A stretch of 64,000 bases of DNA from Roseateles sp. (GTDB taxonomy: Bacteria; Pseudomonadota; Gammaproteobacteria; Burkholderiales; Burkholderiaceae_C): the NCBI GenBank assembly GCA_015657635.1, contig JACDQM010000030.1:1-64000 (forward strand). Reading direction: 5' to 3'. The notes under the pieces are model-generated. The model made no database searches and had not been told where the DNA came from. It was given only the letters and a program-made list of their open reading frames with translations. This document shows, piece after piece, positions 55,460 through 62,828 of the stretch. The position numbers were made by a program, and so were the translations under genes. Position 1 is the stretch's first letter. Each line of letters opens with the position of its first letter.

Positions 55460-56917
55460 ATGGCCCTGTCTTCCTGCTCGCTCTTGCTGCATGGCGCGCA
55501 CCTGGTGGATGGCACCGGCACGACGCCCGCCTGGCAGGGCGATCTGCTGATCCAGGACGGGCGCATCGCCGCGCTGGGCGCGCAGCTGCACCGCGAGCTG
55601 GATCCCGCACTGCCGCGCCGCGATTGCGCAGGTCTGGTGCTGGCGCCGGGCTTCATCGACGCACACAGCCACGACGACGCCGCGCTGATCACCGGGCCGG
55701 CGATGACGGCCAAGCTCAGCCAGGGCGTGTGCACCGTGGTGACGGGCAACTGCGGCATCTCGCTGGTGCCGCTGCTCACCGAGGAGCCGGCCCCGCCGAT
55801 GAATCTGCTGGCCCGCGAGCAGTTCCGTTATGGCAGCTTTGCCGCCTGGCGCGATGCGGTGCATGCGGCGCGGCCGGCCGTCAATGCGGTGGGCCTGATC
55901 GGCCACACCGCGCTGCGCATGCGCTGCATGGCGCGCTGGGACCGGCCCGCCAATCCGCAAGAGCTGGCCGCCATGTGCGAGCTGCTCGACCAGGCCTTGG
56001 CGCAGGGCGCGATGGGCTTGTCTTCGGGTGTGTTCTACACGCCTGCCGCGGCCGCAGACCGTGCCGAGCTGCTGGCGCTGGCCCGGGTGGCAGCGCAGCA
56101 TGGCGGCGTGTATGCAGTGCATCTGCGCGATGAGATGGCCGGCGTGCTGGCCGCCATCGAGGAAGCGGCCGACTGCGCCCATCAGGCCGGGCTGCCGCTG
56201 GTCATCTCGCATCACAAATGCGCGGGCCGCGCGCAGTGGGGGCGCAGTCTGCAGACGCTGGCCCTGATCGAACGTCTGGCCCAGCGCCAGGCGCTGGGGC
56301 TCGATGTGTATCCCTATCTGGCGGGTTCCACCGTGCTGCGCGAAGACCTGGCCGATGGCCTGACGCCGATCCGGCTGACCTGGTCCAGCGCCCACCCGGA
56401 GCTGGCCGGGCGCTGGCTGGCCGACATCGCCGCCGAGTGGCAGCTGAGCGAGCCCGAGGCGGTGGCCCGCCTGCAGCCCGGCGGTGCCTGCTACTTCCAG
56501 ATGCATGAGGACGATGTGTCGCGCATCCTGGCCCATCCGCTGGCCATGATCGGCTCGGACGGCCTGCCGCATGACAGCGTGCCGCACCCGCGCCTGTGGG
56601 GCGCGTTCGCCCGGGTGTGGTCGCACTACGGGCGCGAACGCGGCCTGCTGACGCTGGAACAGGCGGTGCACAAGATGAGCGGCCTGAGCGCCGAACGCTT
56701 CGGCCTGCGCGACCGCGGCCTGCTGCGCCAAGGCGCGGCCGCCGACCTGCTGCTCTTCGATGCGGCGCGCTTCAGCGACCGCGCTGACTACGCCACGCCC
56801 TGCCTGCCAGCCGACGGCGTTGAAGCCGTGTGGGTCAACGGCGAGCTGGCGTGGGAGCGGGGTGAGGCCAAGCGGTGTGCAGGACGGGTGCTAAGCCGGT
56901 CAGTCAACGGCGCTTAA
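55460..56917 (+). CDS. N-acyl-D-amino-acid deacylase (amidohydrolase superfamily)
   Basis: A 485-residue metal-dependent amidohydrolase that frees D-amino acids from N-acyl forms. Signature positions are APGFIDAHSHDDAAL (His-x-His), VVTGNCGIS (bridging Cys), AVHLRDE, VISHHKC and IGSDGLPHD (final Asp). These fit D-aminoacylase rather than dihydroorotase relatives. It follows the PLP enzyme by 8 bp; together they would deacylate N-acyl-D-amino acids and then break down the D-amino acid, with RidA removing the reactive by-product. Cytoplasmic, no signal peptide. Confidence 0.9.
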   Translation: MALSSCSLLLHGAHLVDGTGTTPAWQGDLLIQDGRIAALGAQLHRELDPALPRRDCAGLVLAPGFIDAHSHDDAALITGPAMTAKLSQGVCTVVTGNCGISLVPLLTEEPAPPMNLLAREQFRYGSFAAWRDAVHAARPAVNAVGLIGHTALRMRCMARWDRPANPQELAAMCELLDQALAQGAMGLSSGVFYTPAAAADRAELLALARVAAQHGGVYAVHLRDEMAGVLAAIEEAADCAHQAGLPLVISHHKCAGRAQWGRSLQTLALIERLAQRQALGLDVYPYLAGSTVLREDLADGLTPIRLTWSSAHPELAGRWLADIAAEWQLSEPEAVARLQPGGACYFQMHEDDVSRILAHPLAMIGSDGLPHDSVPHPRLWGAFARVWSHYGRERGLLTLEQAVHKMSGLSAERFGLRDRGLLRQGAAADLLLFDAARFSDRADYATPCLPADGVEAVWVNGELAWERGEAKRCAGRVLSRSVNGA

Positions 56918-56986
56918 CAAGCACAACAGGGCGGCTCAAAACTGCTGGCTCCAGGCAGGCCCGCCTGCGCCCTGAGCGGCGTCGCT

Positions 56987-57367
56987 TCAGCCCGTCGCCT
57001 TCGCCGCCCACGCCTGGAGCATCAGTCGCGCGCCCGAGACATTGGTGGCGCAGGGCACATCGTGCACATCGCAGGCGCGCACCAGTGCGTTGATGTCGGG
57101 CTCGTGCGGCTGCGGCGTCATGGGGTCGCGCAGAAAGATCACGCCATCCATCTCGCCCACTGCCAGGCGCGCGCCGATCTGCAGATCGCCGCCCAGCGGA
57201 CCGGAGAGCACGCATTCCACACGCGTCAGGCCCACCTCGGCCCGCAAGCGCCCGCCGGTGGTGCCGGTGGCGACCAGTTCGCAGCGCTGCAGGAACTCGG
57301 CGAACTCGGCGGCCAGGTCCACCATGGCGTTTTTCTTGTGGTCGTGGGCAATCAGGGCGATTCTCAT
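56987..57367 (-). CDS. mgsA: Methylglyoxal synthase
   Basis: A 126-residue enzyme that converts dihydroxyacetone phosphate to methylglyoxal and phosphate, a bypass under phosphate limitation or sugar overload. [20 protein letters not shown] opens the protein. ATGTTGGRL and [12 protein letters not shown] bind phosphate, and [18 protein letters not shown] holds catalytic Asp and His residues. ATG 57367 is the natural start; upstream in-frame residues are not homologous to anything known. Converges with the deacylase gene. Confidence 0.93.
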   Translation of the reverse strand: MRIALIAHDHKKNAMVDLAAEFAEFLQRCELVATGTTGGRLRAEVGLTRVECVLSGPLGGDLQIGARLAVGEMDGVIFLRDPMTPQPHEPDINALVRACDVHDVPCATNVSGARLMLQAWAAKATG

Positions 57368-57823
57368 GGTCGGCATCTTAGGCCGCGCCGCGTTACAGGC
57401 CGGGTACTTCCTGCGCCGCCGCTGCAGCGGCGCACGGTGTGCCCCGCCTGCGGCCTGATGACGCGAAACAGACGGATTGCAAGATGAGTGGGCAGTGCGT
57501 TCGGCGCATGGCATGGCTTGCATAGCAACTGGACGGACCCGAGCGCTTGCCAGCAGCTGAACTTGGTGATTGCCACATAAGTCCCCGCTGCAGGCTGAGT
57601 GCGCCAGTTCACGGGTATCCGCCATGCGGCGCGGCGCCGATCAGGACAGCGAATCCAAGGGGCTGTGCCCCGCCTTACCGCCGATCATCAGCACACGGTG
57701 CATATCATCGGAAGCAGGTATTTGCATGCTGGTGCTAACCCGCCGAGTCGTGGCAACATGCAGGCTGACTGCGTTCCGGAAGGGCACAGAAGTCAATGTA
57801 ACAAGCTGCCGGATTTGCAGGCA
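57368..57823. other. Gene-free stretch where an integron integrase would be expected
   Basis: 456 bases between mgsA and the candidate integrase promoter. In integrons, intI is read leftward from here on the minus strand. No tyrosine-recombinase motif is visible on either strand; the minus-strand frames after the promoter are short (for example 23 codons from the ATG near 57757). The integrase appears deleted or displaced. Nothing else recognisable is present. Confidence 0.6.
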
Positions 57824-57852
57824 AATTTAGTACTGTATAAACATACATACAA
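57824..57852 (-). promoter_or_regulatory. LexA-type box within a candidate integrase promoter
   Basis: CTGT (57833-57836), eight bases, then ACAT (57845-57848): seven of eight bases match the SOS consensus CTGT-N8-ACAG. On the minus strand it overlaps a candidate promoter with -35 TTGTAT (57847-57852), 17-base spacer and -10 TAAATT (57824-57829). A LexA site in the intI promoter about 55-60 bases from attI is known in class 1 integrons, and the spacing here is alike (57 bases to attI). Confidence 0.6.
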
Positions 57853-57904
57853 TTTGAGGAAAACCGCTGTGCATCAAGCACTTAGGGGGGCGATCCCGTC
57901 CGAG

Positions 57905-57963
57905 GTTATGCAGCATCGGCCGACGTTAGGGCGCAGCGCCTGTCGCCCCAATTTACGTTAGGT
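57905..57963 (+). other. Integron attI recombination site
   Basis: Three GTT repeats occupy the positions of the class 1 attI: DR2-like GTTATGCAGCA (57905), DR1-like GTTAGGGCGCAGC (57925) and the core site GTTAGGT (57957-57963), which fits GTTRRRY. Spacings are 20 and 32 bases; class 1 attI has 19 and 32. TGTCGCCC just before the AT-rich part also matches the class 1 site. Cassette insertion would occur after the G of the core site, and cassette 1 begins there. Confidence 0.72.
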
Positions 57964-57974
57964 GTCGTGTCTAT

Positions 57975-58784
57975 ATGTCAACTGCCGCGGATCGCATTCG
58001 TCATGTCTCGTTAAAGATCGAACGGGCTAGAGCGCACGCAGGTGCGCTTCGGAAGGCCGTTGACGAATTCTTCGACACGACGCCTTTCAAGGTCGGTTCA
58101 AAGCATGATCCTGCAACGCGGAAGCTCGTCTACTTTGTCGCTGAGGCTCAAGCCGCACCTAATGACCTCGCGCTCATTGCGGGTGACGCAATTCAGAACC
58201 TCTCTACCGCGCTCGATCATTTGGCCTATCAACTGGTTTGCAAGGACACGGGTGATGCCCCGCCGAATCCACGCGGCATCTACTTTCCTATTGCCGACGA
58301 TCAAGCTAGGTACGATGCATCGAAGGCGAATAAGCTCTGTGGAGCCTCCGCTCAGACAGTCGCCCGCATTGATGCAGTGCGCCCCTATAAAGGTGGAAAT
58401 GACGCACTTTGGCGGCTTGGCCGATTGAACAACATTGAGAAGCATCGTCTGCTCTTTACGGTCGGGTCACAAGCGGCAGGTATCCATCTGGGGCAGCTCA
58501 TGGCGGCGACTCTGGCGCAGGTCATGCCGATGGACGCTGTTGCAGCGTTCGAAGGCATGGACCTGTACCTCAATCCCGCAGAAAAGGGGTTCCCGCTGCA
58601 ACCAGGGTTTGAGCTCTATATTGGACAAGTCGATGAAGCCCCAAACCCCAAACAGCAGTTCCGATTTCAGCTCGTGCTAAATGAGCCAGGTATTGCTGAA
58701 GGCACCCCCCTCATTGAGACAATCGAAGAGGCGCTGCAAGCAGTTGAGGCCGTCGCTGCAGACTTGTCATCGTTGCTCAACTAG
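57975..58784 (+). CDS. Integron cassette 1: hypothetical protein
   Basis: A 269-residue soluble, mostly helical protein without signal peptide or membrane helix. Notable segments are DAIQNLSTALDHLAYQLV, GIYFPIADD and GRLNNIEKHRLLFTVG. The spacing Arg-x6-His in RLNNIEKH would fit the loose RX4-6H HEPN consensus, but the rest does not decide it; the family is otherwise unknown to me. It starts 11 bases after the attI core site without a clear ribosome-binding site. First cassette, so best placed for any promoter near attI. Confidence 0.72.
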   Translation: MSTAADRIRHVSLKIERARAHAGALRKAVDEFFDTTPFKVGSKHDPATRKLVYFVAEAQAAPNDLALIAGDAIQNLSTALDHLAYQLVCKDTGDAPPNPRGIYFPIADDQARYDASKANKLCGASAQTVARIDAVRPYKGGNDALWRLGRLNNIEKHRLLFTVGSQAAGIHLGQLMAATLAQVMPMDAVAAFEGMDLYLNPAEKGFPLQPGFELYIGQVDEAPNPKQQFRFQLVLNEPGIAEGTPLIETIEEALQAVEAVAADLSSLLN

Positions 58785-58803
58785 ACGCTATGCGCGGCGC
58801 GAC

Positions 58804-58872
58804 ACCTAACCAGTCGCTCGAGCCGACTCGCGTCGGCAAGCCGCCGCTCGCGGCTCAGCTTCAACGTTAGGG
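58804..58872 (+). repeat. attC site of cassette 1
   Basis: 69 bases. R'' is ACCTAAC (58804-58810) and R' is GTTAGGG (58866-58872). L'' GCTCGAGCCG (58816-58825) pairs with L' CGGCTCAGC (58851-58859) with one extra C in L'', which is the extrahelical base that orients attC recombination. A short stem (CCGAC/GTCGG) caps it. Confidence 0.88.
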
Positions 58873-58880
58873 GGCTACAC

Positions 58881-59429
58881 GTGGTCAGCGAATTTATCGA
58901 CGCCTACTCCGATGACCAAATCTACCTAGGCATGCTGGAGGATCTGGTCAATTCGCATCCGGTGGAGGAAGGCGCTCCGACCAGCATTAAGTACTCCTCG
59001 TTCTGCCGCTTGTGGGCCGTAATGATGGTTGGTGGCGTTGAGTGCATGATTAAGGAGTGGACTCAAAGCAAGCCGATGCTCGCGGACATCTACTCCTACT
59101 TTGACGACGGCTCCAATGTGGAGCGGATCGACAGGCTGAAAACCTCTTTCAAGCTCCGGGGTCTTAGCGTTGACGCGGAGCTTTTCGAAGACTTCCTAGC
59201 TGTTAAGTACATCCGGAATGCCTACGTGCATGGCGAATGGAACGAAGCACAGCGCAGATTCGTTGCCGCCCGTGACTTTCCAAGTTCACTGATGTCCTTC
59301 GAGAAGGTGCACTTCGAGAGAATGAAAGAGTGCTACCTGCACGTAATGACCTGCTTGGGCATGGCCAATACGCTCACCTCAGTTCTGGAAAGTCGCAGTT
59401 CGGCTAATGATGGCCAACCCGCCCCCTAA
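58881..59429 (+). CDS. Integron cassette 2: HEPN-like protein
   Basis: A 182-residue helical protein. Near residue 115 the segment KYIRNAYVHGEW has the canonical HEPN ribonuclease motif R-N-x-x-x-H (Arg-Asn-Ala-Tyr-Val-His). This motif is typical of toxins and antiviral RNases and of the 'RNAxxHG' helix in that superfamily; the preceding helices (FCRLWAVMMVGGVECMIKEW) fit. The start is GTG 58881, with AGGGGG at 58869-58874 (part of the attC core) as its ribosome-binding site. The TAA stop lies inside R'' of the next attC. RNase activity is inferred from the motif alone. Confidence 0.75.
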   Translation: MVSEFIDAYSDDQIYLGMLEDLVNSHPVEEGAPTSIKYSSFCRLWAVMMVGGVECMIKEWTQSKPMLADIYSYFDDGSNVERIDRLKTSFKLRGLSVDAELFEDFLAVKYIRNAYVHGEWNEAQRRFVAARDFPSSLMSFEKVHFERMKECYLHVMTCLGMANTLTSVLESRSSANDGQPAP

Positions 59430-59534
59430 CCAGTCGCTCAACCGGACCCGCAACGGCATGCCACGGCTGGCCGTCATTTCATTCTCGGCCAGCCGCGTCC
59501 TGCCGCTGCAGGCCGGTTAGCTTCAACGTTAGGC
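59424..59534 (+). repeat. attC site of cassette 2
   Basis: 111 bases. R'' CCCTAAC (59424-59430) and R' GTTAGGC (59528-59534). L'' GCTCAACCGG (59436-59445) pairs with L' CCGGTTAGC (59513-59521) with one extra C in L'' (extrahelical base). The variable stem is GGCTGGCC (59465-59472) with GGCCAGCC (59487-59494). Confidence 0.9.
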
Positions 59535-59566
59535 CTCAGGCCACACCCCGCCGACAGTTCTCAGCC

Positions 59567-59980
59567 ATGACACACTTCCGCGGTTCTTGCCTCTGTGGCA
59601 ACGTCACCTACACCGTCGCAGGCGCTCCCCTTCAAGTCGTAGCCTGTCACTGCAGGCTTTGCCGCGCTATGACTGGCGCTCCTCTTGCAACCTACGTCGT
59701 GGCCAGGGCTCGCGATGTTCAACTGGAAGATGGTCATAACCGTCTCAAGCGTCACCAAGTCACCGACAGAACGACAAGAGCCTTCTGCTCGACCTGCGGG
59801 TCCCCGCTTTTCAACTCCAACCCAACTACCTACCCTGGGTTAACGATGCTGTACTTGGGTTGTACCGAGCAACCGCAGCACTACGTGCCAAGCATGCAGA
59901 TCTTCTGCGAGAGCAGGCTTTCTTGGTTGGGGCTCAAAGAGGGAAGCGCGGAGTTCAGGCGGTCGCCAAGTGAGGCCTAA
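59567..59980 (+). CDS. Integron cassette 3: GFA/CENP-V family zinc protein
   Basis: A 137-residue protein of the glutathione-dependent formaldehyde-activating (GFA, PF04828) family. Zinc ligands are in SCLCGNVTY, ACHCRLCRAMTG and FCSTCGSPLF, the usual CxCG...CxCxxC...CxxC order; the protein ends after SWLGLKEG. Family members bind or transfer thiol adducts, but most have no proven reaction. GFA-type genes are frequent in integron arrays. Its TAA lies within the R'' of the truncated attC, as in cassette 2. Confidence 0.9.
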   Translation: MTHFRGSCLCGNVTYTVAGAPLQVVACHCRLCRAMTGAPLATYVVARARDVQLEDGHNRLKRHQVTDRTTRAFCSTCGSPLFNSNPTTYPGLTMLYLGCTEQPQHYVPSMQIFCESRLSWLGLKEGSAEFRRSPSEA

Positions 59981-59981
59981 C
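59975..59981 (+). repeat. Truncated attC of cassette 3 (R'' only)
   Basis: GCCTAAC fits RYYYAAC exactly and overlaps the cassette 3 stop, as in cassette 2. No L'' (GCTC-type) or GTTRRRY core site follows within several hundred bases, so the right part of the attC has been lost. Confidence 0.65.
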
Positions 59982-60304
59982 CCCTTACAGGGACTTCCCG
60001 CCGCGTCAACACCCTTGCATTGACTTCCTCATCAAGGCCTGACCCCGGCTGATTGCCATTCATTGCGCACGTCGCCGGACGAAGGGCTGAACAGAGAACA
60101 GACTGCCACGCTACAGACGGCCTTGTTGCTGGTGCCAGCTGGCGCTGCGGACCCAGATACGAACCGCTCAGCGGGGCTCCAATCCGTTCACGTGGACCTG
60201 CTGCCGTTGGGCTTGGGCCACCAGGGCTTAGTCGAGCTTGCCCGCTGCCGGTCTGACCTGTCAGTGCATCTTCTACGTGTCGTCGTGCAAGGAAGAACGA
60301 AGCA
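59982..60304. other. Gene-free stretch between the array and the transposase remnant
   Basis: 323 bases with no gene or complete attC. Short frames (for example 60063-60344, 93 codons) have no recognisable family. It could be the remains of further cassettes or the end of the insertion sequence. Confidence 0.5.
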
Positions 60305-60605
60305 TCAAGCCGGAGCCGTGCTGCCAGGCTTGACGCTGACGTGATGCGGATCGAATCGCTCGCCCCGTGTCATGACGGCCCACAGGATGCGCGCGTTCTT
60401 GTTGGCCAGGGCGACCACGGCTTTCTGCCATCCTGAGCGCTCCTTGAGCGCCAGTGCCCAGCGCGAGATCGGATCGCTGCGCGTGTGTGCGCTGTTGACC
60501 ACGGACTTGGCGCCCTGGATCAGCAGGGTCCGCAGGTAGGTGTCGCCGCGCTTGGTGATCGTGCCCAGATTGCTCTTGCCGCCGCTTGGGCTGGGCCCGC
60601 TGGAT
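60305..60605 (-). pseudogene. IS110-family transposase, C-terminal remnant
   Basis: About 98 codons of an IS110/IS1111-type transposase: PSGGKSNLGTITKRGDTYLRTLLIQGAKSVVNSAH (key: GTITKRGDTYLRTLLIQGA), RWALALKERSGWQKAVVALANKNARILWAVMTRGE (key: VALANKNARILWAV) and the end FDPHHVSVKPG. This is the conserved transposase_20 (C-terminal) region. Upstream of about 60605 the frame meets a stop and no N-terminal DEDD domain is found, so only the 3' quarter remains. Some IS1111 members target attC sites, which fits the location beside a truncated cassette. Confidence 0.82.
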
Positions 60606-60670
60606 GGTCATGCACGCCAGGCCGTTCATCTCGGTGGCGCCGCACAGATCCGCAGCCCAGCAGAGTTTCC

Positions 60671-62074
60671 TTAGCCCCCCAATCCCCTCGGAAACCTCAC
60701 CTCCACCGTCGTCCCCACGCCGTCCGGCCCATCCAGCAGTTGCACGGTGGCGCCGTGCTGGCCGGCGGCGCGTTCGACGATGGTCAGGCCCAGGCCGCTG
60801 CCGTGGCAGCACGCGCCGTCGAGGCGCACGAAGCGCTCGAACACGCGCTCCCGCAGCGCTTGCGGAATGCCCGGCCCCTGGTCGCTGACGCGCAGCACGA
60901 TGGCTGCGGCTTCACCGTCATCCGTGGCGTCCAGGCTGACGGTCACATGGGCACCGTCGGGCGAGTACTTGATGGCGTTGTCCACCAGGTTGTCGACCAG
61001 GCTGCCCATTGACTCGCGGTTGAGCCACATCTCCAGGTGTTCAGGCGCCACCAGCTCCAGCTCGATGCGACGCTGCACCGCCAGGCCGCTGGACAGCGCG
61101 ATGCGCTCGCGTACCAGGTCCACCAGGTCGTGGTGGCTCTTGCTCAGGTCGAGCGAGTCGGCGCCCGAGCGCGCCAGCGCCAGCAGCTGGTGCACCGTGT
61201 GGGTGGCGCGTTGCACCCCCAGGCGCAGGCGCTCGCGGGCTTCTTCGCGCGCTTGCGCGTCGCCCTGGTCCAGCGCCTCGGCGCCCAGCTGCACCACGGC
61301 CAGCGGCGTTTTCAGTTCATGCGCCGCATCCACCAGAAATTCATGCTCGCGGTCCATGCGCTGCTGCAGCCGCCACATCAGCGAGTTGACGGCGTTCACC
61401 AGCGGCTCCAGTTCCTTGTAGGGTGTCGGGGGCAGCGGGGTCAGGTCTTGCGCTGATCGTTGCGAGATCAGTGTGCCCATGCGCTGCAGCGGGGCAAAGC
61501 CCAGGCGGAACAGCAGCCACAGCGGCAGCACCAGCAGCGGCAGGCCGTACAGCAGGGGCCGGGCGTAGTAGCTGAGGCCGTCCAGGCTGAAGTGCCAGTC
61601 GCCCGGGCGCTCTTGCCAGCGGCGCACCACCAAGCCGCGCGCATCGTCGCGTTGCTCGACGAACAGCCAGTTCGTGTCTTCGCCAGCGCGGGCCTCCTGG
61701 GGCAGCACCCGGTCACGGCCGGTCAGATCGGGGCGCAGCTCGATCAGCAGCTGGTCGCGTTGCAGCACCTGCAAGAGCCTGAACGGCGGGCGATGGCCTT
61801 TCTGCCGCCACTCCTGGTCGCGCAGGTTGTCCAGCGTGTCCAGGGCCTGCCGCAGGGCCTGGGGCTGCGTGTCGGCGGTTTCACGGGCGCGGTCCAGCGC
61901 GAGGCCGGCCCACAGGGCGTTCTCGGCCTGGCCGTTGCGCACCTGCAGCAGGCCGATGTCGATCAGCTCGCGGGCCACCAGCACCAGCCAGGTCAGGAAC
62001 AGCACCGCAAACAGCGCGCCCACGCTGCGCCCGAACAGCGAGCGCTGCGCGGGGGCGCCCGGCACAGCGCTCAA
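60671..62074 (-). CDS. Sensor histidine kinase
   Basis: A 467-residue membrane kinase with helix 1 (LFAVLFLTWLVLVA), a ~130-residue periplasmic sensor part, helix 2 (LLYGLPLLVLPLWLLFRLGF) and a linker. The H-box is DAAHELKTPLAVVQ (phospho-His), the N-box LVDNAIKYSPDGAHV, then DQGPGIP, FERFVRLD and GSGLGLTIV. The layout resembles the QseC/TctE class. The start overlaps the response-regulator stop by 4 bases (ATGA), and the signal is not predictable. Confidence 0.93.
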   Translation of the reverse strand: MSAVPGAPAQRSLFGRSVGALFAVLFLTWLVLVARELIDIGLLQVRNGQAENALWAGLALDRARETADTQPQALRQALDTLDNLRDQEWRQKGHRPPFRLLQVLQRDQLLIELRPDLTGRDRVLPQEARAGEDTNWLFVEQRDDARGLVVRRWQERPGDWHFSLDGLSYYARPLLYGLPLLVLPLWLLFRLGFAPLQRMGTLISQRSAQDLTPLPPTPYKELEPLVNAVNSLMWRLQQRMDREHEFLVDAAHELKTPLAVVQLGAEALDQGDAQAREEARERLRLGVQRATHTVHQLLALARSGADSLDLSKSHHDLVDLVRERIALSSGLAVQRRIELELVAPEHLEMWLNRESMGSLVDNLVDNAIKYSPDGAHVTVSLDATDDGEAAAIVLRVSDQGPGIPQALRERVFERFVRLDGACCHGSGLGLTIVERAAGQHGATVQLLDGPDGVGTTVEVRFPRGLGG

Positions 62075-62733
62075 TGCCGCTCCACCAGATAGCCGACGCC
62101 GCGCACGGTGCGGATATAGCCTTCGCCGATCTTGCGGCGCAGGTTGGAGATGTGCACGTCCAGGCTGCGGCCGTCCATCTGGCAGGGCGCGCGGTTTTCC
62201 AGCTGGCGGCGGGTGACGACGCGGTCAGGCATCTTGACGAGGGTGAGCAGCAGGCTGAACTCGGTGCGCGAGAGCGCCAGCCGCTCCGCGCCGCGGCGCA
62301 CTTCCATGCGCGGTTCGTCCAGCACCAGATCGCGCAGCTGCCACTCGGCCGCCTGATCGGCCGCGTCGGTGGCCAGGCTGCGGCGGGTCACCGCGCGCAG
62401 GCGCGCCAGCAGCTCCGAGCCGGCGAAGGGCTTGACCAGATAGTCATCGGCGCCGCCGTCCAGGCCGTCCAGGCGGTTTTCGATCGCGTCGCGGGCGGTG
62501 ATGATCAGCACCGGCAGCTTGCGGTCGCTGCGGCGGATGCGATGCAGCAGTTCCATGCCGTCGCCGTCGGGCAGCCCGAGATCGAGCACCACCGCGTCAA
62601 AGCCGCCCTCCTGCAGCCACAGCCGCGCGTCGGCAATGCGGCGCAGCCACATCACCTCATGCTCAGCGTTCTGCAGCAAGGCTTGCAGTGAGCGGCCCAG
62701 CTCCAGATCGTCCTCGATCAAACAGATTCGCAT
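62071..62733 (-). CDS. OmpR-family response regulator
   Basis: A 220-residue regulator with receiver domain (acidic EDD near residue 8, phospho-acceptor Asp51 in VVLDLGLPDGDG, Lys in YLVKPFAGSELLAR) and a winged-helix DNA-binding domain (LSRTEFSLLLTLVKMPDRVVTRRQLE, SLDVHISNLRRKIG, IRTVRGVGYLVE quoted in pieces). It is first in a two-gene operon with the histidine kinase. The divergent GH19 chitinase lies 95 bp away, so the system may control chitinase expression. Confidence 0.93.
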   Translation of the reverse strand: MRICLIEDDLELGRSLQALLQNAEHEVMWLRRIADARLWLQEGGFDAVVLDLGLPDGDGMELLHRIRRSDRKLPVLIITARDAIENRLDGLDGGADDYLVKPFAGSELLARLRAVTRRSLATDAADQAAEWQLRDLVLDEPRMEVRRGAERLALSRTEFSLLLTLVKMPDRVVTRRQLENRAPCQMDGRSLDVHISNLRRKIGEGYIRTVRGVGYLVERH

Positions 62734-62828
62734 GGTCGGACTGTAGCGAGAGGCGCGTTAAGGATGTCTTAACAAGCCCTTGAAGTGCCGTGTAGGCGCT
62801 CGGGCGGAAAGTCTGCCATCCGCAATCG

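Larger units (their letters stand above)
57958..59981 (+). mobile_element. Integron cassette array, three cassettes (no integrase)
   Basis: Cassette 1 runs 57958-58866, cassette 2 runs 58867-59528 and cassette 3 starts at 59529 and is truncated at its attC. All three genes read away from attI, as usual. Codon choice is less GC-biased than in the flanks, pointing to foreign origin. No integrase gene is present in the window, so excision would need one in trans. Confidence 0.8.

Noticed and set aside
57368-57823. Search for an integrase or its remnant
   Set aside because: Minus-strand frames of 60-80 codons show no tyrosine-recombinase boxes, so no integrase feature is claimed.
60273-60812. 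179-codon minus-strand frame over the transposase remnant
   Set aside because: Runs in another frame than the IS110 homology; composition is non-natural.
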